Below, in pieces: positions 33,250 through 44,411 of a stretch of DNA of 64,000 bases (position 1 is the first letter of the stretch; each line of letters starts with the position of its first letter). The notes under the pieces are model-generated. The model ran no database searches and was not told where the DNA came from. It worked only from the letters and a program-made list of their open reading frames with translations. The position numbers and the translations under genes are program-made. Source of the stretch: Meghimatium bilineatum (lineage: Eukaryota; Mollusca; Gastropoda; Stylommatophora; Philomycidae); the NCBI GenBank assembly GCA_034231615.1, contig CM067314.1:8061501-8125500 (forward strand), given 5' to 3'.

Positions 33250-33800
33250 GATGCTGATCGTCCATCACATGATGATGATGAGCATTTGTTACATCCACTA
33301 TTGACAATTCAATTTTAGTTATGTCCTTGATTATGAGTTCGTAGATGGCTAATGAGCCCTATTCGAGCTGTAAATGTTCTTGGATAGTTAGGGCATGTAA
33401 TGACCACTGTAGACGGATCTTGGTCTATCCGTGATTTTCTAGCTACTCTCCCCTGTTGAGCAGCTGCATTTCTCCTCTTTTCAAAAGATAATGCGCTCTT
33501 CATGATTTTTGAATGATTTCTGTAGATCTAGTTTGTGCAAGTTCTTCCCATGTATCTTTATCTATTTCAAAGGTTTCAGTGAGGTCTTTAACGAGTCCTT
33601 GTAGCGCTTCGTTTGACCGCCTTTAAATTGTGTACCCTTCTCCAACTCACCATAGAGAAGTATCTTTGGTAGACGATGGTCTGGCATACGCACCAAATGA
33701 CCTACCCAAAGAATCTTTGTCTGCTTCAGGATATTGTCAATGCTGGGGATACCAGATTTTTCAAGGACAGTGATATCTGAAATCTTGTCTTGCCATCAAA
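33250..33800 (-). mobile_element. LINE family L-d, C-terminal part
   Basis: Minus-strand homologue of 12035-12600: WVGHLVRMPDHRLPK-type block, then IDQDPSTVVITCPNYPRTF and IGLISHLRTHNQGHN. The second zinc-binding Cys is replaced by Tyr, so the finger is lost. It ends in an (ATG)n-like tail near 33265-33280 (ATGATGATGATGA). Confidence 0.85.
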
Positions 33801-33959
33801 AGTTAATTAACATTGATACGTCATCATGGGATGCTTACAAAGTGGACAATCATAAAGTCTAGTGGCCGGACAATTTAATGTAGTTATAAGCACTATTAGT
33901 CGCCTTTAGAGTCTTTTTATACAAACTGGCTCAGTGGCAAACCAACCGCGCAGTTGAAG

Positions 33960-34790
33960 ACTCAGAGTGACAACTCCTGCTGAAGACCGCTTCATACAGG
34001 TGTGTCACATCAGGAATCGATTTGCATCTGAGTCCTTCACAATCTATTCAGTGACAGCAGCTCGTCGAATTTCAGATCAAACGGTCAGGAACCACCTGCA
34101 CAACGCTGGTCTTTGGGCTAGAATACCCTACAGAGTTCCTGTTCTTACTGACCGACATCGCCAGAACTGACTGCAGTTTGCGAACCAGCATCGTCAATGG
34201 AATGTTGGGAATGATAAGAGACGGGTATGGTTTAGTAATGAATCATTTTGTATGCTCCAGCGACAAGATAGACGGAGAAGAGTTTACCGTAGAGTCCGCG
34301 AACGATACGCCCAGAAAAGCTTTGATAAGGCCCCTCCACATGGTGTGGTGGTGTACTGGTTTGGGGGAGGCGATCAACTTATTGGGAAGTAGTGACCTGG
34401 TGCAAATTGAAGGAAACCTGACTGCCGAACAATGTGTCGCTTAAACTGTTCGTCCTCGCTTCCTTTCCATTGCGCGAGGATCAATTTTTCAGCAGGATAA
34501 CGCTTATCCTCATGTGAAACAACTTACCACTCAGTTCCTCGCTGACAGCAACGTCCAGACTATTCCGTAGCAAACCATGTCATAAGACATTAACCCCATA
34601 GAACACTTATGGGATGAATTCGACAGACGACTCCGCCAGCGAGACTTCTCCAGCCAATCTCCGACAGTTTTGCACTGCGGGAAGAGTGGGCAGTCATACC
34701 ACATCAACAGATCCAATGGCTAATCAGATCCATGTCACGGAGATGCCATTCTCTGAGGAGACCAAAGTAGGCCATACACCTTACTGAAAC
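33960..34790 (+). mobile_element. Tc1-like transposase fossil
   Basis: The plus strand reads a Tc1 DD34E-type transposase in pieces: a helix-turn-helix part (AARRISDQTVRNHLHNAGLW), RVWFSNESFC, GVVVYWFGGG, IFQQDNAYPHVK and DINPIEHLWDEFDRRLR. The first catalytic Asp (normally FSDES) is Asn here; the second Asp (QQDNA) and the Glu (EHLWDE) are present. At least three in-frame stops. No terminal inverted repeats were found in the flanks, so both ends appear lost. Confidence 0.9.
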
Positions 34791-34961
34791 GGATTGTCTA
34801 CATCGCAAAGAATAAATGTCCAAACCATATTTAATGAACATCATTTCATTGTTAATGTCTGAAAATTTCTTCATACCAAGGTGAAACGTTAATTCTGTAA
34901 AATAAATTTTTCGTACAAGTTTGAAATTTGATGTCCATTAGCACTGCAATCAAGTTGCGTT

Positions 34962-34983
34962 TTTTTTTTTTTTTTTTTTTTTT
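34962..34983. repeat. T homopolymer
   Basis: A run of about 22 T. Confidence 0.95.
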
Positions 34984-35039
34984 AACACCTTAAGTTTTCT
35001 CTTATTGAGGTCTAAAACGGATGTGTTCTATTGTATATT

Positions 35040-35530
35040 CGCTTTGTTTAGAGATCTTCGTCTTATTCTTTCCTTCCTCTTTTATCCTTTACGGGTGTCG
35101 ATTGAGATAAAATATTATTGCTCTCGTTTTTTCTGGCAGCTTCAGATAATGTTATTTGGTGTTCGTGTAATGTCTCTTTGATGTTGTCGATCCAGCGTAC
35201 TCTAGGTCTACCCTTAGCTCTTCTTTCTGCTTCTCCTCTCTTCGCATTTGCTTTATAAACTAATGAATCACACGGCATTCTTTCCAGATGACCAAACCAT
35301 TGTATCTGTTGGTTATGTATGTATTGTAGAATTGATATGACACCCACTCTTTCTCTTGTGACATCGTTTCTAATTCTGTCTTCTGGTCACTCCTGTGACT
35401 TTTCTCAGACATCTCATCTCTGTTTAGAGATCACTATTAAAAGTGTCCAGTTTCTATTGTTATTTTTATTTAAAGCTTCCATTCTTCTACTGGTACTAAT
35501 GTGTTAGTCCAAAGAACATATATACTTTGT
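35040..35530 (-). mobile_element. LINE RT C-terminal copy
   Basis: The minus strand reads EMRCLRKVTGVTR, then with a shift ISILQYIHNQQIQWFGHLER, AKGRPRVRWIDNIKETLHEH and LSEAARKNE. These are the distal blocks of a CFDP2-like RT ORF, close to but distinct from L-a. Confidence 0.8.
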
Positions 35531-35555
35531 GTTGCAGTGTTATTTGCGAGAATAG

Positions 35556-35585
35556 CCCAGCACATCCGACTTCGGCGGTGATAAC
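35556..35585 (-). mobile_element. 5' fragment of the shared A/B/C retroposon module
   Basis: The minus strand reads CACCGCCGAAGTCGGATGTG, then CTGGGC: the first 25-30 bp of the shared module. Nothing downstream matches. Confidence 0.45.
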
Positions 35586-35589
35586 TAAT

Positions 35590-36048
35590 ACGTTCCGTGT
35601 TTTATCACTAGTGGGCGAATCATAAGTATTTTTTCTGTCTATAAGCATTTCTCATACTGTACGCTGTTTACTAATCGCAATGCTATAACAGAGGTATAGT
35701 TAGTTTGATCTTTTACAGCCGCTTGTGTCATTATCCACCTGATCCCACAAAACGCACAGGTGGTAGGGCATTCTTCCTTGAGTTCACGAGACCACACTTG
35801 GAACGTCATGTTCACAGTAGTAATATTTTCTAAATTTACAGAGGACAATCTTCTCTGAGCTACGATGTTCTGTACTCAGACTGATACTGTCTTACATGCA
35901 ACATGCAACGCTCTTGAGAGGCATTGTGTGCATACAAGAAAATTCGGGGACCAATACTCTGTTCTTCTTGAGTTCTTGAGTTATCGTCACATTTCGTTGT
36001 ATGTACCGTATCATGGAGGGGGGGGAGGGATTCAAAAGTGACCCAGAA
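35590..36048. other. Unassigned stretch
   Basis: No recognisable gene. A G run occurs near 36017. Confidence 0.5.
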
Positions 36049-36049
36049 A

Positions 36050-36191
36050 CCAGGCTAAAGTATGATGTGCCAATCCTAAAATCGCAGATATTGCAGCTGA
36101 GTTGTAAACCATGACACAAAGCATTCCGTTTTCTCCACTACATGCTTATAGTATGCAGGAGTTTGAGAAAGTACAAAGAAGACGTAGATAG
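36050..36191 (+). mobile_element. Family B retroposon, 3' module only, diverged
   Basis: Contains TTGTAAACCATGACACAAAG, GCATTCCGTTTTCTCCACTA and GCAGGAGTTTGAGAAAGTAC. It lacks the B head and has a poor tail. An old, 5'-truncated copy. Confidence 0.7.
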
Positions 36192-36410
36192 GCATATATA
36201 TCGTTTATTAAATGAAATTGGTTAACAAACTATTTTACCCAGTGGTTTTTGTTGCAACATAACAATTTTCCTGGCGGTATTTAAGTTGAGTAGTGTGTCA
36301 TTGCGTTCTGGACAAACCAGTTGCAAATAAAAATTCCATGCTATGAGTCTTGAACCCGTTACGTCCCCGCCACGGAGCCGAATAACGTTTAGTGCTCGTT
36401 TACAGTTATT

Positions 36411-36752
36411 TAGGAGCTCGGTAACCTAGTTGATAGCGAGCTTGCTTGCTATCACCGGGTTACAACGTGCCAGGTTCTAGTCTAGTTGATAGTGAGCTTA
36501 ATTGCTATCACCAGGTTACAGCGTGTAAGGTTCGAATCCACGTCCAGAAACAACAAATCCGGGATGCGATTTCTCATTTGACACAACCACTCATATAGTC
36601 GACTCAGCTGTAAATGAGTGCAAGACGCATAGGTTAAAGTAAGTAAAGACATCAAGGAAGAGAACTTGCAACCCCCATCTAACAGTTGCTGCGGCTTAGT
36701 ACATGAAGTTATCTTCATCCCCGACATCATAAACCATGTGACCCGCCTTTAC
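36411..36752 (+). mobile_element. SINE E with duplicated tRNA-like head
   Basis: Flanked by TTTACAGTTATT (36399-36410) and TTTACAATTATT (36753-36764), 11 of 12 identical. The tRNA-like head (CTAGTTGATAGCGAGCTTGC, then a CAGGTTCTAG-type B box) is present twice in tandem; the second has GGTTCGAATCC, a perfect B box. The body carries TCGACTCAGCTGTAAATGAG and TTGCTGCGGCTTAGTACATG and ends CCCGCCTTTAC. Other copies: 39358, 41986 and 55484 (minus). Confidence 0.9.
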
Positions 36753-36764
36753 TTTACAATTATT

Positions 36765-37067
36765 GTCACTACTCACTGTCACTACTCAATGGATCGCGCT
36801 GACGTTTTGAACTCCTTAAGAGATATAACACGCGAGAGTGAGACGAATGTGGATGATGATTCCTTTTCAATGGCTAGGATTAAAGATCAGGGATTGAGAT
36901 GCGGTGTTGCTAGAGGTGAACATTTTGGAGGGCGCAGAAGAATGATGGTCAACCAGCATAGGACCGGTACTGTCAGCAGAAGTGTGATGGCGGATACACT
37001 CAAGGAGAGATCGGAGCAACTATGGATGTGTCCAGTTTGCAGTGATGATGATCCGACGACTAACTAA
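36765..37067 (+). repeat. Family H-containing stretch with short open frame
   Basis: An open frame starting in SINE E runs through to TLKERSEQLWMCPVCSDDD and stops near 37067. The last 120 bp match family H (16401, 30424). The CPVC pair suggests half of a zinc-binding site, but no second pair is seen. Probably a retroelement C-terminus. Confidence 0.4.
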
Positions 37068-37074
37068 CTCACTG

Positions 37075-37855
37075 TACACTATCTATTTCGACATACAGTT
37101 ATGTATATTTACGTACACTATTTATATTTACGTTTTGTGTTTTTATTTACGTTTAGGATTATATTTACATTTAGTGTATATATTTACATTTGGTGTTTAT
37201 ATTTACCGATATGAACGTTCTCACGGCAGATCTCACATCGAGACTGATTAGTTACTGTTGATTCTGTAATTCAGGCTTACATTCGAATGTAAATTTATGG
37301 AAAACTAATGCAGCTATTAATTACAATCTTTGGGAGCAGCCGTATGGGATGTGTATAAATTACGTCAGCAAGTTGTAGGGTGCCCGGGTTTTGGGGGGTT
37401 AGAAAACATGTGATAGCCATTGGCACGGGGGAGAGTTGGTGGGAGTTGACAAAAGCAACAAATGCCATTTTTAATTGTTTGAAATTGACATATTTTTCGA
37501 GATATCTGGACAAAGTCACCGTAGTTATTCCTACTGGTTTTAAATAAATGCTGTGAAAATATACACTGCATTTGCACGACGCCTTATAGTATGGTCTGTG
37601 GTACTTGCTGCATTTGGAACTGTTTCTTCCTGAGCCACATTATTGAAGGAAGAATCACACTCGATTGACATGAATGTAGAAACATACTATAGCCATAATG
37701 TCATGACAACTTCTGGCTTATTGTGGCATTTTGAATGAAACAGTACGGTTAGTTTTCAAACTCTCTATTTCTCTCACTCTCTAATATATATATTTATATA
37801 CGGTATATAATTGTAATACATATACATGTATATATTCGTCCAAATATATATATAT
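37075..37855. other. Mostly unassigned AT-rich stretch
   Basis: 37080-37220 has loose TATTTACGTTTA-like repeats, and 37780-37850 is TA-rich. No gene seen. Confidence 0.5.
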
Positions 37856-37952
37856 TTTGTTGGCAATATGGGCAGAAACTCAAAGTATTGTTGGCAACAT
37901 TGTCAGAAACTCAATGTATTTTGGCAACATTAGCAGAAACTCAATGTTCGAT
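37856..37952. repeat. About 33 bp tandem repeat, three units
   Basis: Units contain TTGGCAACATTGTCAGAAAC and CTCAATGTAT. Confidence 0.85.
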
Positions 37953-38035
37953 GGTTCATGTTCCATTTTTAAAGTCAATCTCGAGGTTTTCGTATATTAT
38001 AGATTCAATTTGCAAATGTATGCAAGCATGATTCC

Positions 38036-38236
38036 TTGTCAAAAACAATACTGCAGGTAACAGCCGAAGGGGGAAGAAGCAGAAGATGGGAAATAAATGC
38101 ATGGACATACAACATCAAGGAATGGAAAGGACAAGATTTTGCCTCACTCATCCGTATCGTTGAAGATAGACATCACTGGAGGATTCTTTGTACTGAACCA
38201 TCCAATGTGGTACCCCTACGACCCTCTCGGGTTACG
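38036..38236 (+). mobile_element. LINE family L-c, 3' end
   Basis: The plus strand reads SKTILQVTAEGGRSR, then NIKEWKGQDFASLIRIVEDR, then NVVPLRPSRVTG. This is the same C-terminus as 24945-25650. It runs directly into (TA)n. Confidence 0.85.

Positions 38237-38316
<80 letters not shown>
38237..38316. repeat. (TA)40 microsatellite
   Basis: About 40 uninterrupted TA units at the 3' end of the L-c copy. Probably seeded by the retrotransposon tail. Confidence 0.98.
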
Positions 38317-38319
<3 letters not shown>

Positions 38320-38322
<3 letters not shown>

Positions 38323-39047
38323 ATTCAAATTTTATACATTCAGAAAATGCAAGGAAGGCCAAATCCTCAACACAGACTGCTAATTCAACAGAATATTCAT
38401 ATTTATATATACAATGTATGGGTTGTTTATAGTTACTGCAGACTAATGCCAAGAAGATGCGCACTCAATACACACACTTCATATAACATATGTTACCACT
38501 ACTATAAATTAATGCACAGTGACTGTGTAGTCACAAGATATACACCATTTTTTTAAATTCTGACTTGCGTTAATTTAGAGCAAAAATTTAGATCTCACGG
38601 TTTTTTTATAACATCTAGTTTATTATACATTCTCATTCAAATATGTCCAATATCATTTTAGAGATTAGGGGTTTTTTTCAGTGGATTATAATATTTCGGA
38701 ACAAAGTATAATATACAGTTTGAACGGTTTCAGTGTGAACTTTTTGCAATGACGACTTACGAGTATTATTTCACCAGGATTTATCAATGTGTGTTACCTG
38801 CCGTTTTGCGTTTCGCTACACCGTTACAGGCAATGATCAAAGTTAACTATTACATTTGTTTATCCGCTAAAAGAAATGATCATCAATGCACGACTAATTG
38901 ACTTCTTTATGTGAAACAGTTCATAAATTTCATACAAGTCCTCTGTTTATGTGGTAATGTGTACCAGTTTTTTCTTTACATGAAAGTGGTATGGATAATA
39001 CATAATAAGCCATGATGACTAGCAAATGATGTTGCCAAGAATCGTAT
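38320..39047. other. Unassigned stretch
   Basis: Apparently single-copy; no motif recognised. Confidence 0.5.
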
Positions 39048-39150
39048 GATCTATGGATTATATCCATTAAGTGTAGTGTAGGATCTTTGAATTATATCCA
39101 TTAAGTGTAGTGTAGGATCTTTGGATTATATCCATTAAGTGTAGTGTACG
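39048..39150. repeat. 34 bp tandem repeat, three units
   Basis: Units contain GATTATATCCATTAAGTGTA and GTGTAGGATCTTTG. Confidence 0.95.
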
Positions 39151-39357
39151 ATCTTTACGTGCAAGACTAATCTCTCTTTTGTTATGTTCTTGACCAGTTT
39201 TATCACCACAACGTTATTGTATTCTGGAATATAGATCGCTTTACGTGCACAGAAAGAGGCGTTTTGTCAGCACTTTAGACAATTTCAGTTTATGTTAGTA
39301 CTTCTGATTATGTTGCTGGATTTACGCAAAATCTATTTTCTGTATGCTGTTTCATAA

Positions 39358-39651
39358 CTGAAAAGCGCGGTTGTCTAGTTGATAGTAAGCTTGCTTGCTA
39401 TCACCGGGTTACAGCGTGCTAGGTTCAAAACTACGTCCGAATACCAAAAAAATTAATCCGGTTTGTAATTTCTTGCTTCATACGACCACTCCTCGAGTCA
39501 ACTCAGCTGTAAATTAGTTGACGCATGAGTTATGGGAGGTGAAGACAGCAAGGAAGGGAGCTGGCCATCCACATAATATTTGCTGCGGCTTACTACATGA
39601 AGAATTATCTTCATCTCCGACGGCAAGGTACTGAAATGGGACCACCTTTAT
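39358..39651 (+). mobile_element. SINE E with perfect 11 bp target duplication
   Basis: A 294 bp element between CTGTTTCATAA repeats (39347-39357, 39652-39662). Single tRNA-like head: TGTCTAGTTGATAGTAAGCT and a B box decayed to GGTTCAAAACT. Body and end as in the other E copies. Confidence 0.92.
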
Positions 39652-39747
39652 CTGTTTCATAATTGCACTGAAATATAACTGAATGTTATTTTTTTGTAAC
39701 AATATTATGCATTGGACGAAATAGACCAAATCTATGGTATGCATGAA

Positions 39748-39925
39748 CAGTGCCGGATTTACCTATAAGCTACACAAGCTATAGTTTAGTGTCCTAAAAT
39801 TTAATTTTTTTTTATCTCACTGTTTATATATTACATTATTAATCGTTGAAGGGCCCCAACTCACATAGCTTAGAACCCCATATCTCACATAGCGTAGGGC
39901 CCAATTAAGTATAAATCCGGCCCGG
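39748..39925. mobile_element. Short hAT-type MITE
   Basis: A 178 bp element. The left end is CAGTGCCGGATTTACC. The right end, reverse-complemented, is CCGGGCCGGATTTAT, so the inverted termini are imperfect. Flanking 8 bp: TGCATGAA (39740-39747) and TGCAGGAA (39926-39933), 7 of 8 identical. The CAGxG start and 8 bp duplication fit hAT. No transposase inside. Confidence 0.65.
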
Positions 39926-39934
39926 TGCAGGAAT

Positions 39935-40495
39935 CCAGTTTTTCTATAGCTGTAAATTCTCCAAACAGTAATTTTATGTAGGCTTATTTACTTTAAGAAA
40001 TACGATTAAAATAACTACAGGAAAAAAAGATCGATGCAAGTTATTTCTCTAATGTGCCAACGACTTTCATCTGTTAAAATATATACTAATTAAAGAGAGA
40101 GATAAAAAAGAATCTCAGGGGTCGAACACCGAACAGTTCAAGAAATGTACGAATTTAACCACAAATCCACGGCACAGGCATACTAGAAGGTATAAAATTG
40201 GATTTTTAAATAATTGTTGTAGTAATCTTGACAGAATAGTCAATGTCAGTAGTGTGAAATATTGGCGGAGATAATAGATTGATTGTAAGGCAGATGTGAA
40301 ACGTTTTATTTGATCGCATCATAAATAAAATAGAAGTAAGTCAAGGAGAATGAATAGTAAACCTGTTAAAACAGAGTAGACGTCGATTGATATGTAGCAG
40401 CATTATTTCTGCCGTTTAGATCTATTATCTGTTTACATTTAGGTGACTTTGTACAACGGTTAGAGGTAAGTTGTTAACCATTTATATTAGTGGTT
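39935..40495. other. Unassigned stretch
   Basis: AT-rich; no motif recognised. Confidence 0.5.
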
Positions 40496-40496
40496 A

Positions 40497-40680
40497 TTAG
40501 TTCTATTATTATTATTATTATTTATTATTATTTATTTTTTATTATTATTATTATTATTTATTTATATTATTATTATTTATTATTATTTATTTATTTATTA
40601 TTATTATTAATTAATATTTATTAATATTATTATTATTTATTATTATTATTATATTATTATTATTAAGTTATAATTATTAT
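40497..40680. repeat. (TTA)n / (TTTA)n microsatellite
   Basis: About 180 bp of TTATTATTA mixed with TTTATTTA units. Confidence 0.95.
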
Positions 40681-40925
40681 TTATTACTGACAGTGAAATG
40701 TCACTAGCTCGTTGTTTGAGAATACAAAACCTTTCAGAAGTGCCCAACACAGATAAACATTTCAGAAAAATAGAAATTGTTTGAAGGTGAAACATGAATA
40801 ATAGATGTGACCGGCATTGAGATGGCGACTAACGTCATCTTTGAAGTAAAGCTCGGGCTACCGGGCATCCAATGACAAGACAATCAGACATCAAGTAGAA
40901 TATGTTTATTCTAGTTTTCCAGTAA

Positions 40926-40952
40926 CTGATGAATATTTATTGTTGAAACGTT
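40926..40952 (+). other. Hammerhead-like core motif
   Basis: CTGATGA (40926-40932), a 12 nt spacer able to form a weak stem, then GAAACGTT. A perfect first block of the hammerhead core, but GTT replaces the usual GTC at the cleavage position and flanking helix I is poor. Probably the end of a Penelope-like element (compare 9490, 49768, 53666). The surrounding 40.68-41.22 kb is otherwise unassigned. Confidence 0.35.
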
Positions 40953-41227
40953 GATCCGTATACTGTCATCTCTATTTTTGAGTGTCTGTTAGTCTGTGAA
41001 CAGTAAAACTACCTTATTTTCTGCGTAAATGCCTTGTTGTTTATACAGTTTACTGACGTCTCAAGTATTATATATTGCCGTATTTCAGTAGAAATGGCAC
41101 GGGATGACAGTTCTGTTATTTATGGTTGCTAATAAGGCATCACGTTTTATATATGAGTTTGGTTCCATCAAGTTAACTTCCACGCTAGGAAATTCCATTG
41201 GTAATTGGAATAATGAAGGGTCGTGGA

Positions 41228-41982
41228 ATTTTGTACTGACAGTGTGACATGATATGGACAGTGCCATTTTATGCTGACAGTGTGATATAATATAGATAGT
41301 GTCTCTTTTGTACTGACAGTGTGACATAATATGGATCCTGCCAGTTTGTTCTAACAGGGTGACATAAAATGGATCGAGCCATTTTGTGCTCAATATAAAG
41401 CGTGCCTTTTTGTGCTGACAGTGTGACATAAAATGGGTCGTATCATTTGTGCGGACAGTGTGATATAAAATGGGTCGTATCTTTTGTGCTGACAGTGTGG
41501 CATAAAATGGGTCGTAACTTTTGTGCTGACAGTGTGACATAAAATTGATCGTATCTTTTGTGCTGACAGTGTGGCATAAAATGGGTCGTATCTATTGTGC
41601 TGGCAATGTGACATTATATATGGATCCTTTCTTTTTGTGCTGACAGTGTGGCATAATATATGGATCCTTTCTTTTTGTGCTGACAGTGTGGCATAATATA
41701 TGGATCCTTTCTTTTTGTGCTGACAGTGTGACATAAAATGGGTCGTATCTTTTGTGCTGACAGTGTGGCATAAAATGGGTCGTATCTATTGTGCTGGCAA
41801 TGTGACATGATATATGGATCCTTTCTTTTTGTTTTGTGCTTACAGTGTGGCATAATATATGGATCCTTTCTTTTTGTGCTGACAGTGTGACATAAAATGG
41901 GTCGTATATTTTGTGCTGACAGTGTGACATAAAATGGGTCGTATCAATGTGCAGACAGTGTGACATAAAATGGGTCGTATCA
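41228..41982. repeat. About 37 bp minisatellite, some 20 units
   Basis: Units contain TGCTGACAGTGTGACATAAA with either ATGGGTCGTATCTTTTG or TATGGATCCTTTCTTTTTG. The two types are interspersed. The His/Gln/Thr-rich minus-strand frames are artefacts. Confidence 0.95.
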
Positions 41983-41985
41983 ATG

Positions 41986-42291
41986 AGGAGCGCGGTAGCC
42001 TAGTGGATAGTGAGCTTGCTTGCTATCATCTGGTTACAGCGTGCCAGGTTCGAAACCACGTCCGGACATTAAAAAAAAAATCAAAAAATCCGGGTTGTGA
42101 TTTCTCACTTGACACGACCACTCCTCCAGTCGACTCAGCTGTAAATGAGTACCTGGCGCATGAGTTAGGGAAGGTAAAAAACAGCAAGGAAGGGAACTGG
42201 CCACCCCACCTAATAGTTGCTGCGGCTTAGTACATGAAGAGTTATCTTCATCCCCGACGACAGATGCCATGGGACCTACCTTTACCTTTAA
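41986..42291 (+). mobile_element. SINE E with intact A and B boxes
   Basis: A box TAGCCTAGTGG (41996-42006) and a perfect B box GGTTCGAAACC (42047-42057). It lies at the right edge of the preceding array. Body: TCGACTCAGCTGTAAATGAG, TTGCTGCGGCTTAGTACATG, GTTATCTTCATCCCCGACGA. End: ACCTACCTTTACC. This is the best match to a Pol III promoter in the family. Confidence 0.9.
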
Positions 42292-42367
42292 CCAGGAATT
42301 GCTGTTATACTACTGTTTGATGATGTCTGGGTATGCTTCTAGACTCGAGAATCTTGTTCTTTTATGA

Positions 42368-42640
42368 CTTGTTAAAATGTAACATAATTCTTCTTCACAG
42401 TTCATGTAATCCTGTCACTCACATATAACATACTTCTTGTTCACAATTCATGTAATCATGCCACTCAATATAACATATTTCTTGTTCACAGTTCATGTAA
42501 TCATGCCACTCAATATAACATATTTCTTGTTCACAGTTCATGTAATCATGTCACTCAATATGACATACTTCTTGTTCACAGTTTATGTAATATTGTCACT
42601 TAATATAACATAATTCTTGATCACAGTTCATGTAATCATG
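42368..42640. repeat. 45 bp minisatellite, six units
   Basis: Units contain TTCTTGTTCACAGTTCATG and TAATCATGCCACTCAATATA. Confidence 0.95.
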
Positions 42641-42647
42641 CCACCCA

Positions 42648-44410
42648 AAACTAACATTCACAGCCTCATCTTAATTCTCACATCTCATCCATTCACAGCC
42701 TCATATTAATTCTCACATCTCATCCATTCACAGCCTCATCTTAATTCTCACATCTCATCCATTCACAGCCTCATATTAATTCTCACATCTCATCCATTCA
42801 CAGGCTCATCTTAATTCTCACATCTCATCCATTCACAGCCTCATATTAATTCTCACATCTCATCCATTCACAGCCTCATCTTAATTCTCACATCTCATCC
42901 ATTCACAGGCTCATCTTAATTCTCACATCTCATGCATTCACATCCTCATCTTAATTCTCACATCTCATGCATTCACATCCTCATCTTAATTCTCACATCT
43001 CATCCATTCACATGCTCATCGTGGTGCAAAGGGAACGCATTGCTCTAGGCGGACCCAGGGTTAGCAGATAACGAAGATCCCAAATGTACCTCCACGCGGT
43101 GCACCCTGGAAACAGAAATACAGCAGCTCGAGCTGATTCTGGCCAAATCATTTGGGGATCGTATCCGAGAATGTGGAGGTAGCAGATGGAAAGAGATTTG
43201 ACTGCACAAGAGACAGACAATATCTCCGACACCACCAGCATCACCACATATAGCGACACTGTCGACATACAGTGAAGCAAGTCAATCCAGTCCGAACATT
43301 GGAGGGACGGCCAATGTAAAATGCACGTAAAGATAGATGCATGGCGAGAGACAAATAGATTTCATACCGAGTACAATGAAACAATGAAAGGGCAGAACAG
43401 CGCTAGAGGGCAGCGCGAACTGCAAATAGAAAGTGAAATGTCCCTAGGAAAGGGGAACTACAAGCTCCGTCAGCTCGAGTCGAGCTTCTAGTTACCTGTG
43501 TTCCTTACAGGCAGAGACCCAGACCCATCCATTGGCGTTTGGTAAAGCAAGAAGACCTAACCCAACTCTAATGTCGAGCCTTCCTAAACCGGAAATATGC
43601 TCGCGAAGAGAAAGGGTTCCGTACTCGATGCGCTCAGGCACAAAAGGGACAACGATTTAGCCCTGGCCCAACTCTACTGTCAGGTTTTCCTACACCGGAA
43701 ATACACTTGAAGAGAGAAAGGGTTCAGTACCTGATGGGCTCAGGCCCTATTGGGACAAGGACGCTCAGCTCGAGAACGCCTTGCTCTCAAACGCGTGGTG
43801 TGAGACTCGAACTTGGACAAGGGGAACACGATGTCGGTGAATGACACCTCGGCTAAGAGGGCGAAAGAGCCAGGGTCCAACTCCTCTGTTGAGTTCTTCC
43901 CCTTAAGGAACCAGGCTCACGGATGAGAAACGGTTCAGTACCCAATGGGCACAGGCACAGCACGTCCAATTACACGAGGCAAGTTCATAGACAGTGGAAC
44001 ACCTCGTTCGAGTCAGACGATAGCAAAAATCGTCTGGGCGAAGAGTCTCTGCTACGCGTGCCTGGAGACAGATATAGAGGCTGTCACAGGCTAAGGGTAG
44101 CCCACCAGAATTGTCAAGGCATGCCGAAATCGGATGTGCTAGGCCTACAAGGCGCATAACGGTGGCACAACGTAATCACGCTCCCGGCGGAAATCGCACG
44201 GATATCCGTGATGGTTACAATGGAACGAACGAAAAACAAACAAACAGGCTCATCTTAATTCTCACATCTCATCCATTCACATCCTCATCTTAATTCTCAC
44301 ATCTCATCCATTCACAGGCTCATCTTAATTCTCACATCTCATCCATTCACAGCCTCATATTAATTCTCACATCTCATCCATTCACAGCCTCATCTTAATT
44401 CTCACAGCTT
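42648..44410. repeat. 35 bp minisatellite split by a 1.23 kb insertion
   Basis: Units of ATTCACAGCCTCATCTTAAT plus TCTCACATCTCATCC occupy 42648-43020 (about 10.6 units) and 44248-44410 (about 4.6 units). The two halves are the same array, separated by retroposon C-long. Confidence 0.95.
43021..44247 (+). mobile_element. Retroposon C, long form (1.23 kb)
   Basis: Bounded by GCTCATC repeats (43014-43020, 44248-44254), although these also belong to the host array unit. It is visibly richer in G and C than its surroundings. The 5' 1.1 kb has no recognised protein. It holds three diverged tandem copies of a block of about 105 bp, near 43555, 43661 and 43868, each with CAACTC, GAAACGG/GAAAGGG-TTC and CAGTACC or CGTACTCG. 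The last 129 bp, from CATGCCGAAATCGGATGTGC at 44119, are retroposon C-short, ending ACAAACAAACA. No long conserved ORF. Confidence 0.7.
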
Positions 44411-44411
44411 C

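Noticed and set aside
36666-37067. A host zinc-binding protein ending in CPVC
   Set aside because: Its first part is the SINE E body and its last part is a dispersed repeat, so a host gene is unlikely.
41996-42057. A tRNA gene
   Set aside because: A and B boxes are good, but no cloverleaf with an acceptor stem is evident and the sequence continues into a SINE body shared with three other loci.
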